Shown piece after piece: positions 39,500 through 51,173 of a stretch of DNA of 64,000 nucleotides. The stretch comes from Volutella citrinella. Its lineage: Eukaryota; Ascomycota; Sordariomycetes; Hypocreales; Nectriaceae. The position numbers and the translations under genes are program-made. The stretch covers positions 992,001 to 1,056,000 of the forward strand of contig JAWZSP010000008.1 in NCBI GenBank assembly GCA_034401135.1. The letters run 5' to 3'. The first letter of the stretch is position 1. Every line of letters begins with the position of its first letter. A model generated the notes under the pieces. It ran no database searches. It saw nothing but the letters and a program-made list of their open reading frames with translations, and was not told where the DNA came from.

Positions 39500-42400
39500 A
39501 GAAGCCGACGCCCTCGACATCCGGCACAACTATGCCGTACAACACAGCGAAACGAGTCTTCATCGTAGCTAGCCGATTACTGACGCAGCCGATATGATTT
39601 GGCGTGCCCAGTTTAGCCGATTATTATTGTAGTACGGAGCAAGTATTACTCGAGCATTGAAGGGGCATGGGCGAAGGTACCCAGCCAAAGGACCCGTCTT
39701 TCGGAGGAGAGGCGGGAGGCGAACGTCTCTGTAACACTTGCCCTGGCTGCACCAATGGGTGACCGGTGAAGCGCAAAACGACAGTGGGACAACTGGAGGA
39801 ATTACCTGTTGGGTTGGGCACCAGTGCTTGTCCCACTAATCAGAGTCCATGACAGGAGAGTCGTCGGCACAACCCCCGGGATGGCAAGGGCAGAGCGCCG
39901 GGACAGGACGGGCGGGCCATCCCAGTAAACTGGCCAACCATATCTTCGGGTACGTGGATTATGATGCCGATGGCCCTCGTTCGGTTCCCAGGGCGCAAGA
40001 GAGCGTCGGACACCCATCGACGAGCATTATTCGCTGGGAGTTACCGGCACCGTAGTGCCGGGATCACTTCCTGAACCGTTACTCTGGCAAGGTTAAGGGC
40101 CTGAGGAAATCTGTCGATCCGTACAGGACCTACGCCGTAAGGAGTCAATAGCAGCGAAGGGAGTGCGACTCTTATTTAGAGACAAAACTGTGCTTCAGGG
40201 GAGCAAATCGACGACGCGAGAGTCAATGACGGTCCTGGAAGACGCAAGGCGGCCTCTCGAGCGCCTCGTGTGCACGACGGTGATGCTCGCGACGCTGGGA
40301 CAAGGACAGGGCATGCCGCGTTGCAGAAGTGTGCAAATGTGAACTGTTATTAGCGGCGATGCTGAGGCGCAAGAGAGGGAGGGCGGAATCGGAGAATCGG
40401 TGCATCAGTTGCGACGGTGATTGGTAGGAATGGTTCGAATCGCCGGCCCAATCTCCCATGTGCAGGACCGCGGGCTTGCCCTTTCCCATCTTCCTCTCAC
40501 CTTAAAATGGACACGTGCATATCCATAGTGCCGCCCACCAAGTGGCATTAGAGCCATCGCGGCCGCCAGACGGCGGCCCATAGTACCGGAGACCGCAGCG
40601 GTGACGGGCCTGGTTGGAAAGTGCCTGAGGACATGCCTGTTGCTAGTGCCTCGTAAGCTCGTTCCAAGTCCATTATCCGCTTGACACTGGCTGTCGCCAG
40701 GGTTTTTTGGCCTTGGTACTTGGGGTCGGGGGCTGGGGAGGAGGTGGAGCAGGCGCGCCTGCCCGCCTTCCATGATCTAGCTGGGGAGCCCGAGATGAAA
40801 CCGCCCAGCAGGGTGTGCGGGGCAGGCAGGTAGGTCCACGTCTCAGGCAAGGCGTTCCAGCCGTCTGGGACAGTAGCGGTCACGACATGCCATTGCAAAC
40901 GAGCCATGACACAAACCAGTCCGCTAGGAGGGCGGGAGCCAGTGGATGGAAGCCAGATCCCAGATTGCAACTGCTGCCACGAGGCCCACGACCGAGACCC
41001 TGACCTGCCCAGGCCCACACCGCACTTGAGCGGGTTGTAACTGTGTGCCCGTATAGCTTGCCGGGTAATGCCCGCATCCTTGGGGTCGCCCGACTCGTGA
41101 TGCTGGATTCCGGGACGAGAGTACGCACACCCATGTGCAAAGACGGACTGAGCCATAAATTATTGGTAACAATGGCCTAGGTCAGTTGGCTATTCCAGGA
41201 TGTTCCCGTCTACGCTCTTCCGAGGCTCAGCAGTCCGCCTCAGACGATTTGCCCATTACTACGCGAACAGGCACGGATCTGACGATTCGAGATCTACCAT
41301 TCCATCACTAGTACAGCCGCAGGTACTGTTTACAGGTCGGGACCATTCGATGCGCACACTAGCTCGCCTCAGCAGACCCAGATTCTCAGGAACGGGCGCA
41401 AACTTAGTCTCACGATACCGAAACCGAAGGGGCAAGCCATTCATATATGTGCTAATAAGCTTCCCTAACCTAGGTGGCAGAAGCCCCCTCCCGTCGAGGG
41501 CCACACATGGTCCGTTCCATTGTCGCCGACCAATTGCCCCTAACAATGAAACCACAAACCAAGGGCCGCCAGTACGGACAGGTGCTAGTGCAGCCTAGAG
41601 GCCTTAACCCCAGGTCAGCCTCTGACGACGAGCCGCCCCCCCTTCACCCCGAAGCCAAGAGGGCCAAGGACGGAATCATTGGAAAGCCGCCATCCCTATG
41701 AGCCCGACCCTCATAACAACCATGGCGGTGCTGGGGATCTCCAACCGTGGTGACGATCAGCAAGGATAAACCCTGACGACCCACGGCATCGGCCACGCGA
41801 GATGTGGGTTAATTCGATTTTCGCCGACCACCCCTCACCCTGCAAGCCCCCACATCAGAAGGTGGTCTGATGTTATTATTTGGAGCACACTGCTGCTGAC
41901 GCCAGGCAGCTCTCATTGCTGAGCAAGCTCCTCGACTGGCCCAAGCTTGAATCTCAAGGACGAAGCACGGGAGGGTGTGGACCACGCCGCCCAGTTCTCG
42001 ATGCCACAGACACACACCACGTATCGAGCGCTTTGTCCTCTCTATGGCCAGTGGTTGATCGTGTTTTCGCCGTGACGTCGACGGCGAGAGGGCAGTGCGC
42101 ACGGTTTCCTGCGACGCATGCTAGCTGGAGGGCTTGTCATCTCTTTCTTAATTGCCGTCCATGCAGACACGACCACGACTCGGGTTGGGCTGATCCACGT
42201 GCTCTGAATGCCACCGGCTTCTGTCAGATGTCTGTAGCTTGTTGATCGACCTTGCCTTACATCTTAATTAGTCGTTCTTCAATCAGGGCCGTTGGGCCTT
42301 GCTTCAAGCTAGCAGACAACCGTAGGGTACGCATTTCCCAAACCCACGGAGTGGTTCGCTCCACCACGACGATATGATTGCCCTTTTGGGAAGTAAAGAG

Positions 42401-45400
42401 CCGGGACATGGGTGTGGGATCGCCTTTGTCCCACGCTGGGAGGATGCGGCCGAGTGTTTCTCCAAGGGACTCCCATGCGCGGAGTTTCCCGCCAATGCTG
42501 GCTCTTCTCAAATCAGCTCATCGTCCGAGCGATCTCTGCCGCCCCGTAGGCGCAGAAGAGCTTTGTCCGCCGACTCCGGATCCGAATTTCCAACTCCCCC
42601 GGTCCTAGACGACAAGGGGTCGCCGCCACGGCACAGCACCCCCAGTCCATCTACAAGACGTCAGGACGGTTTTCACAGGACTGCGGCAGCAAGTACTGTA
42701 CTCAGATACGCAGCATTATCCTGCGTGCCTGTTGGTGTGCTGAGGTTACGCTCGGCACTTGGGCGCTGGCAACAGTGCCTTCTCATCAACACTGGCTACA
42801 GCCATCCGTGATTTACTCACCGACGGCTTGTGACCCTTTTGAGACCCGCCATCCTCATTGGACGCAATTCATCAAAATCAGTAATCATTTCGGTATCTAT
42901 CCACTTGGTTGGTTGGCTTGCCATGCCATCCTTTCTGCGTTTTATCATGGGCCTCCGCCAGCTCGCAAAGGGCGGAACAGGCGTGATAGGCGGATGAGAG
43001 CTTCTCTGTCTGATGATGGAGCAGGAAATGCGGTGAAGCCAATTCTGGAGTTCAATTGCACCACATGCGCCGTCTCGTCGTGTGCAGACTCTCATGCTGT
43101 CATTGACACCCTCTATTCAGGGGTTGTGCGCCTTCTCTTACAGATGGTACCTCCTTGAGCATAATGGGGTGCAGCAGAAAAGGGCTGACAGCGCCAGAGA
43201 ACCCCTGAATCATGCATGCTGGTTAGCCTCAATACGGCGAGCCCAGTTTGAATCTAATCAATGTATACTACTCTAAGCCCTCAAAGTACAAGACAAGGGG
43301 TAGCTCAACAATGGCGGTTGTGCGGATGGACGCTCATTTCAAGCAGTGATACATCGCAGATGCGCCCCTGAATACTACATGGCTCAGATCCAGCCAATAC
43401 CATCAGAAGTATTGATTCTCGATCCCTTGCTACTGCTAAAATGGGCGGCACATTACCACTTCCGATCACATCCCCGACTTGAGGGCGGCCAGTGAGCAAC
43501 GACAGCGGACTTGGGCGGGTCGCTGACCCTGTATGCCACCCAAAACACTTGAATTTGTGATCATGCCGGGTTGAATTGAGTGCAGCACCCATCGGCAGCT
43601 TCGCCCTCAGATGTAACCATCATGCATGGTGAGTACATTCCAGCCCTCCGCCCCGACATGCCCTAGTTTGTGCTGTATTCATTCCACCGATTCAAGTCGG
43701 CCAGCCGCAGATGCGGTGGCGCGGTGTGGAGAATCTAGGGTACCATGAAGTGATCTCGCCCGATCCTATAACCTTTTCCCTCACCACAGTGGCACGGCAC
43801 GGTGAGATGCCGGGGGCCTTGCCTACCTACCTAGGGTAGGGAAATGGCCAAATCGTGCACACCATTCCGAGAGCTCTTTCTCGATTGGAAGGCCGAGAGG
43901 CGTAACAAGAACCCGTCATATCTCACAAGTGTGTTGCAGCAAACTCTTTCTTTTTGTGAATGGCATGTCCATCCATTGTCATACCAAGACATGTGGAGTA
44001 CAGTGCTTCTGCGATGCGCATCTTCGAGTTTTCGGCGTCACCCTTAGCCTTCTATCCGAGCTAAGGCCAATATTTGGTGATATTTACAGTGAATCACACA
44101 TGGCCCTATGGCAAGAGCGTTCGAGAACCAGTGGAAGTGTGGCCTTGCGTCCACTGAAGAGAAGAGTTGATATGTGGCGCTACATGGTGTAATTACGGTA
44201 TCAACTCAGTACTGCGCCAGTGGCGAGACCTGCCAGCTATTGTCATTGAGCAAGTACATGGCAGGGCTACGTGCTGCAGGTGGTCGCCCACCGAAGCTCC
44301 AATATCCATCGACGGCGAGGTCCGGGGTCTCTTTCCACTGGGCTTGGTCACGCAGCGCTGCGGCGGTGCGTTTTGCTGTCGACGCTATCAGCGGAAATGC
44401 CCCGGGCAGGATTATTCCCAACCACCTCTCACGCAGTCGTTCTGCAGACAACTGCCAGGAATCATACGACGCAGGTTTGCTTTTGCCTTGTGCATCAAGG
44501 AGCGCGCAGATGCAAAGTGCAAACAACTTAATAGGCAATGTGCCGATGCTGTTGAACGCAACCCCACAACCGCACCGCATACTCGGGACTTTGCTTTTTA
44601 CCCACGAGGACTTTCTTGGAGTCTTGGACAAGGGCCCCTTCCGGACCAAAGCGTGCGGGAAATGGGGGCCGTGGGCCGGGCTGCTGCAGGTATCAGATAT
44701 CACATGGTTCAAGGAGGTGGTGTGGGGGTATGTGACTGGGTGAGATGGTAGCCTGGTAGGCTCTGGTTGAAACTCCCCGCGGGAGGAGGCGTTGACGGCT
44801 GAATGTGCACACAGCAGGGGGTTTTGCATCAGGGCAGGTTGGTGGGTGAGTGAGAGAGGTATGGATGGCCCATGAGATGCGAGGGAATACGAGCAACATG
44901 CATGGCTGGCCATCAGGAGCCCGGAACAAGACGAGACGTTTGTGGCGGTTGGGTGCGTCGGCGCCAAGGTTGCGCAAGGGCTTGCGGGAAATCAACGAGG
45001 CTAGTGAGATGTCCTTTTGGCTCATCAGTACTCAGAAAAAAGGGCAGCCACTCCAATCTCCAACTGGACGAGATCACCGTTATGGGGCTCTGCACCAAGG
45101 CGCCGATCATGTCGCCCCGTCAGATTCGGCGCAGCAGGCGGGAGGTAGCACGCAAGAAGCAAGTTCAGCACAGTGACAGTCACACAGACCGGCTCTCGCT
45201 CTGGCTCCCCTTGTGCCTTGGCTTGCTTGGCTTGGTAACGGCGGGCGCCATCTGCAAATAGCAAGCACAGCGCGAGACTTGCCCTCTTTCACCTTGGCTG
45301 TCATTTTCCCGCGACACATACGTTGCTCGTTCCTGTGATCAATCGGCATATTTGCGCATGTTATAGTTCGTTTCAGAGATCAATAGCTAGGAAATGAGCT

Positions 45401-46189
45401 GTTGCTTGTCTTGGCATGCGCTGCTGCGCTTTTGCATGGGATCTTCATCCAGTTCGCCCGTTTTGAGCTTGTGAGACTAGCCCTTTGGCAACTGACAGCC
45501 ACGATCCCCCTCTGTTAGTGTCGCAGCCCCCTTTGGGACAGCGTGTGTGCCGCATTGAGAAGCCAGGGTCGAGGCTAGAGCGGGCACATGGCAATAGTCT
45601 CGCGGTGCGGCACGGTGCGGCGGCATGGGTCGGGTTTCGTTGTCTCTCTATTGTGGCAACCAACCTCCGTGTCTGGGATGGGGAAGGGGGCATTGCACAC
45701 GCCCCTTGACCCAAGCTGAAGCCGCTGGCTGGGCTGGGGAGGGGGGTTTCGAGGAGACTTTGAGGGGGAAGACAAGGGACCTGGGCAGCTAGTTGATGGG
45801 GCGTGAAACAATTCACAGCCGGCTGTATTGCTACTGTCGGGGGGCTTGGTTCGGTCTCTTCGGTTCGTGGCAACCAAGTAACCGAGTCGAGTCGCCATGA
45901 GCTGGCCAGTCTTGGTTTTGATCTCTGGGGCATCAACCACGGAGGGACGTGACTGGATCCCATCTCGAAGCAACTGATCTGGGGTGTTGGTTCTCCATTG
46001 AGTTTGGCAGCACTTGCTTTGCCGTCTTTGCTCCTTGTTCCCTTCGTGCATGAACCTTGTAGACGTAGCTGAGTGCTTGCTAATAATAGCATAGGGGATG
46101 GGTCTTGACTTAAGTTCGACCAGTGATGCTGCAGAACAGCGACATGTTTAAGACGGCCGAATACATGGGAGGGGGAGGTGCGTTCCTCG

Positions 46190-46950
46190 AGCACAGCCCA
46201 ATCGCGGTACTGCCATCGTGGCCTCTTTGGCCGTGATGGTCGTGGCCACGGTTGTGGTAGCCATATCCATAGGTTGGGATTCGCATTTGTGAGAAATCCC
46301 TTGGTCATTATAGTCATCTCCATCGTAGCTGTGATATCGCCAAAGCGATGGTGTATCCATCTACAACGTGTGCCGGTCAACTCTACGACGAGTACACCAT
46401 GAGTGCCACCAAAGGTATCGCTATTTGCGTAATCGTCTTCCAAGGCAGTGATGATCTTGGCCGTAGCAATAACCATGAGTGTATGCGTAGCTGTTGTCGC
46501 TATTTTGGTTCTGATCCTCAGTCACATCACAAGGTGTATACAACCTTGGTCATCAACGTAATTGAGTGCCATCAGCATTACATTCACACAGGCACAACAC
46601 CTGGGCGTACTTCTCGTCTCTTCCATTGCAAAATGGGCCAAATACGAGTCGTCGTGGGTTGCTGCACATCACTGAAAGCTTCCCATCGAGCTTCCTGAGC
46701 CGACCGTCAGGGTGCGTGAATCGCGAAGCCACAGCCACAGCATTAATTCAGTCCTGTCCGTCAACGCATGCAGGTACCGATTCTGGGGAGAAGCTTCTTA
46801 GAAAGCTAACCTTTTGGCCAAACTCGCAATGGTGGCCACTTGGTCGTGGACTCGGCCATCTTTGTTGACAACGATGGCATTCTTCCACACACACTTGCGC
46901 TTGGCCAAACCGCCGTCCCAGCTTGCAAGCTGCGCGGCATCACGCTTCAT
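46190..46950 (-). pseudogene. Candidate decayed gene: six-cysteine domain plus Gly/Tyr/His-rich tail
   Basis: On the minus strand, a well-behaved coding stretch runs from ATG 46950 (MKRDAAQLASWDGGLAKRKC) to 46811 and ends AAAAG at a GTTAGC donor. A CTGAC branch element and a CTCAG acceptor lead into 46694-46553 in the correct phase, giving 93 codons in all. The second part has CSNPRR, FGPFCNGRDEKYAQ and a closing CLCECNADG. The six cysteines suggest a small disulfide-bonded, possibly secreted protein, but the N-terminus is not a signal peptide, so the 5' end may be missing. Two adjacent TGA codons end the frame; beyond them the same frame resumes as Cys/Asn/Tyr/His-rich peptide (DVTEDQNQNSDNSYAYTHGY) and, after shifts, as YGYGYHNRGHDHHGQRG near 46212-46273. 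I infer a broken gene with a low-complexity tail; a short intact gene of 93 residues is the alternative. I recognise no family. Confidence 0.4.
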
Positions 46951-46971
46951 ATCCTTCCATCTCAGGAAGCA

Positions 46972-48928
46972 ATGACTCTTCGGTAAGTAGGCCGCTAGGG
47001 ACGAAACGACATCTACTGACGGTGCGACGTATTTGCCAGCTCCATCCGTAGCGTCTTCCGGCCCAGGTCTTGGTCGAAGCCGACCTTACCATCGCTAGAC
47101 CATCTCAAGATCCCTAATAACATTGTCAGAGCGGAAATCGACGCAGAAGAAAGCTTGCTTCACCTGCACCTATTAGAACACTTTGTCCTGGCCAAAAATC
47201 AGGTCACTGAATGGGCCGAGCAGCGAGGGGACGTCGATCCCGAGTCAGCATGGACATTCTACATCAACATGGGCGCGGAGCGCTTGATGAAGTGGGTTGA
47301 AGTTGGATACGAAGCGCACCTGCAACACGTGGTGCCCCCCCTGGATGTACTGCTGGCTTGGTATTCCTTGTTACAAGACCCAAGCAGCTGGGATCGCTTC
47401 CTGGACGAGACGGAGATGAGCTTCGATCATTGGGACTGGGACGAACTCGTGAGTGAAAAGCAACACCGCTCCATCCAGCCCCCCACTGATGTCCTGCTAG
47501 ATGAAGGCGTTCTGGTTCAGTGACATTGGTGGCTTCAAGCTGCCTCGCAGATCTCGAGAGATGGCCAAGGCAATTTACCCTGCCCCGGAAGTGCTCGAGC
47601 TGATGAACATCTCCGTCGACTTCCTCCTGCCATCGGCTGGGGGGGGCTCGACGACCAGGGAACTGCCGCGGCCATTCCACCGCAAGCGGACCAGATTCTC
47701 CATTTCGACGCCTCAGGGCCAGGCCAGGTTCTCCTTCAGCTTCCACGACGCCGTTGAGGAGCAGCTCGAGTTTGCACGCGACGTGCTGAGGTTCTCGTGG
47801 CACAGGATGTACCCGCTCAACCATTGCGAGACGGACTGCCGCCAGCTGGACCATGCGATTGATCGATACAAGAAGTTTATGACGCTGGTACGTTACCAGC
47901 CCGACCTGCAGACCGACAGGGCCTGGGACCAGCCCGTTGGGGAGTTTGTGCCCCCGATCGACGTGGAGCTGATCTGGAAGACTCACCTCCTGTCGCCAAG
48001 AAAGTACCGCCGGTTCAGCAACACTACCTACGGACACATCATGTACATCGAGGCCGGTCTGAGCGACGGCCAAGTCGCCGACCAGCATACAGCAGAGATC
48101 TACTCGCACGTCTTTGGCGAGGCGCTTGGCCTGTGCTACTGCTGGCCATGCGTCGCAAGCCGCGAGGGCAAGCGCGACGGGCCTTTGTCCTTCAGCTTCG
48201 GCGGACGGGCAGAGTTTGGGGACCGCGTCATCGAGGAGAAGAACAGGCGCCGCGCGGCCAAGCTGAACATGAGCCTGCGTCTCTGCTCGAAGCAGTGCCG
48301 CAAGTGCGGGAGCCACCCGCGGCGAGGATGCAAGGCAAAGGACGCCCTGGACGCTGCCGCGAAGAAGGACGTAGCGGATAAGAGAGACGTCAGATCCCGT
48401 GGCATCACTCACATGGTTCCCCTCCAAACCAATGCCACGAGGTCCAGTCTCCTACTCGAGCCGCTCTCAACGGCCGTTGCAGCAGGGACACCGTCAGGGG
48501 CGCGAGGAGGATCCCTCGTTCCACCGCCTCGACACCAGTACCGGAACATGCACGCAACTACCACGCCAGATGGAACCCCCTCGTGCAATAGCCAGGTGTC
48601 GTCCTTTCGGCGTAGCGACCGCAGCGACCAGAGAACGACGCCGGCCACCAGCCACTGTAACTCCTCGAATCCGGCCCTCGACATCAGGAAGATGCAAGGT
48701 GTCTTCTCCTCTTCGACCAACACGGCATCCAGCTCCCAGAGCCAGAATAATAGGGCGGGTGACAATGTGCTCGCCCCGCCTTCTGGCGAGTTTGATGCAG
48801 TTGCCCGCGCCTTAGGAGATGCGGAAGGGGCTGGTGCTGGGCTTGGGGAACATCACCTTGACATTGACTTTCCAGATTTCTACCTCAACATTAAACCAGA
48901 AGAGTGGCTCAAGAGATCCAGCGACTAA
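46972..48928 (+). CDS. GRDP-like (DUF1399) protein, fungal
   Basis: Three coding exons give 615 residues. Exon 1 is only 11 nt (46972-46982, ATG ACT CTT CG), followed by a GTAAGT donor, a CTACTGAC branch element and a GCCAG acceptor (intron 46983-47039). Exon 2 (47040-47448) starts SIRSVFRPRSWSKP and leads into LHLLEHFVLAKNQV and VPPLDVLLAWYSLLQDP. Intron 2 (47449-47500) has GTGAGT and CTAG ends. Exon 3 (47501-48928) carries SDIGGFKLP and the second signature VPPIDVELIWKTHLLSPRKY (about 290-309). The paired VPPxDVxLxW motifs identify the glycine-rich-domain-containing protein-like family (PF07173), whose biochemical role is unknown in fungi. Cysteine pairs at 351-357 (CYCWPC) and a Cys cluster at about 402-417 (CSKQCRKCGSHPRRGC) look metal-binding. 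The last 180 residues are Ser/Thr-rich and probably disordered. No membrane segment is seen. Confidence 0.85.
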
Positions 48929-48948
48929 GGGATCCAGCTAGACACTGA

Positions 48949-48965
48949 GGGGGGGGGGGGGGGGG
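48949..48965 (+). repeat. 17-base G homopolymer in the 3' UTR
   Basis: A pure run of 17 G begins 21 nt after the stop codon of the GRDP-like gene and lies just before a polyadenylation-like AATAAA. On the transcript this would be a G-rich, potentially quadruplex-forming element. It may also be length-variable between isolates or uncertain in the assembly. Confidence 0.9.
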
Positions 48966-48968
48966 TTG

Positions 48969-48974
48969 AATAAA
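48969..48974 (+). terminator. Candidate polyadenylation signal of the GRDP-like gene
   Basis: A canonical AATAAA lies 41 nt after the stop codon at 48928, immediately after the poly-G tract. The position is reasonable for a fungal 3' end, but fungal signals are degenerate. Confidence 0.4.
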
Positions 48975-51150
48975 TTGAGACAAAGGTAGCATGAGCGTTT
49001 AGTTGGACCATGAGTTGAATAGGGGCAATCGTTGTTTGGCAATCGTTGTTTGCTCCGGCCAGGGCCACGCAACCGCAGGCTGCCGTTGAAGCCTTTGGAC
49101 TTGCATCGAGTTTCCGTATTAGCATAGCATGGGTGGTTTGAATTATAGCAGCATACGAATGCTTGAATTATAGTATCCGGTATTGCAACAACGCAAGTGT
49201 GCAGTCAGTTTACTTGATATTCGTGTCTCGAGGCGGGCAGGTCGCGGAGCCAAACTTCGTCACCAAGTAAATTGAGCACTCGAAAAATGCAATGCTCCAT
49301 TCATCAATGTGACGTTTGAGGTGATATTTTGGTCAAGGAGGCTCTTGGACGGTCCATAGTTGGTTAACGATGCTCTTTTCTTGACAAGGCTGAGATGTGT
49401 CCCACAACTAGCCACCCACATTCAGTCCACTTTGACATGTACCATTCAGTTCAGCGAATTTGAGCCGAAAATACGGAGTAGTACGAAATGATATCTTCTG
49501 TTTTAGTTTTGAGTTGCCGTTAACTACGTTGGCCTACCGGCCGGAACGAGCTGCCCCAATCGGCAGTTGTGATGCTTGCTGTTGGTTGTTGGTGGCTTGA
49601 TGTTCCAGTTGGGCCCACAGCCGGGCCCCGCGAGAATTGTAATTTTAGTTGCAAGCATGCTGGCCTGAGCAACAATTGTCAGCTCCCTTGGGACCTTTCA
49701 CACGATTGGTGCACCTCATGGCGTGAATGTTGTGTGTTTGCTGACCCCAGAGGTGCGAGGCAGCGTGGCTTGGATCATCACGACACCGTGTTTGCTCACC
49801 CATGGGATGGACAGCTTTTGCGTCTTTCTTTCGGGGGCTCGACTGTCATTGGACCCCGCCTTAGAGGAGGTTCTCTTTTGGCAATCTCGAAGGACCAGCT
49901 GAAGTGAGGGAGGCAGGGGAGGCAGCCGGTTGCCTTGAGCTGGCGCCAATGGAAACGCGACGGTGCTTGCGAATGGATGGCAAATAGTGCATTCCACAAT
50001 GCGCCCACGAGGTTGGCAATCGGATGAATTGGGATCCAGGTGCATACGGCGCACTCCTCAGGTTTCGCAAAGTGCAACGCCAAAAGCCCTCACTGGTGGA
50101 TGGTGAATACTTGGGGGCTGCACACATTGGATGCCGTATGGCTGAGAGCGTGTCAAATGAGTGCCATTCGCCATTTCCATTGGCCAAAAGTGCCCGGCCG
50201 GTGCACAAATAGGGTGACAACAAGACAGGCAGCCTCCGAGCGCGCCAGTTGCCTCGTTGCATTTTGCAGCGGAACCGCGGGTTTGCTGACGGCCCCGTGT
50301 TTTGAGCCAGCCACCGAGAGCCCGGGTTGACCGTTGCCCGAGCAAAATCGGGTTTTGGACGGGGGAATGGCCATCAGACGGCGAGCTAGCAAGTCCTAGC
50401 TGATCTCTATCGCGCTTACTTTCCTTTCCAGCTCCGCCATCTTGCGACGGGGAGTCAGCATTGCGCGGGGACCTTGGTGATGACGCACATGCTCGGGTTG
50501 CATTGCGAGCATCAGCTAAGCCGGCGTCGCTGCAGGAACCGCTGTGGAAGGACAAGCGAGAGCGCGTGTGGTGCGACGAGATAGGTGGGGGATACGGCAA
50601 CTGAGGCGTCTCCTGTGGGTGTCGTCAAGAGCAGCACATGGCCTGGTCGACAGACACTGGCGGGTGACGACATCTGGGGCTGGGGCCGCTTACTCGGGAG
50701 CAGCGGCAGCCGTGACAAGTCCATCTCGAAGACGCGCCACAGGACAGTCCTGGTGGTGGTGGTATCGATGGGTTGCGTGCCACAGAATGCAATCTAGCCC
50801 CCCCTCTCCATGGCCAGGCAGCTGACGAGCATGTGGAAATGAGGCAAGCGATTCACATTCCCATTGTCGCAGTGATTCACCCATTACCGGCGTTTAGGCC
50901 TGTGACAACGGATGACGGAGGAGATGAGGGTGGCCTCGGCGAGGCGGGACCGACCATCCACCACCTCATCACCAGCCAGTTTCTTTTGTTGGCTCTTCAA
51001 GGTGTTGGTGATGGGAGGTCGGGGATAGTGACGACTGCAGTTTGATCTACATCAAGCCCTCCCTTCAGCGCGCTGCTGGCCAATCACGGGTACATTTGAG
51101 GCCCTGCTGCGAGGCAACTGCACTCCAGGCGCCCGCAGGGTCACTTTCCA

Positions 51151-51173
51151 GTGGTGGTGGTGGTGGTGGTGGT
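51151..51173. repeat. (GTG)7 microsatellite
   Basis: A perfect trinucleotide run. It encodes the threonine run at the end of an unsupported minus-strand frame. Confidence 0.85.

Larger units (their letters stand above)
36340..46189. other. Gene-free stretch of about 9.8 kb
   Basis: No gene is supported. Frames of 120-250 codons at 40548-41156 (minus), 44206-44967 (minus) and 44167-44751 (plus) overlap frames on the opposite strand and lack domains. Dinucleotide repeats occur at 37507-37530 and 39482-39499, and a TACGGAGCA motif at 39633-39641. The last part (45300-46189) borders the decayed minus-strand gene described next. Confidence 0.45.

Noticed and set aside
40548..41156. 202-codon minus-strand frame
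   Set aside because: No domain or conserved-looking motif; ordinary length for chance frames in GC-rich DNA.
45445..46476. 343-codon minus-strand frame
   Set aside because: It crosses the Gly/Tyr/His-rich relic in a different frame, has biased Pro/Ser/Arg composition beyond it, and no recognised motif.
47264..48427. 387-codon minus-strand open frame
   Set aside because: It is the antisense shadow of GRDP-like exons 2 and 3, which carry the family motifs on the plus strand; the antisense product is Leu/Val/Arg-rich without a domain.
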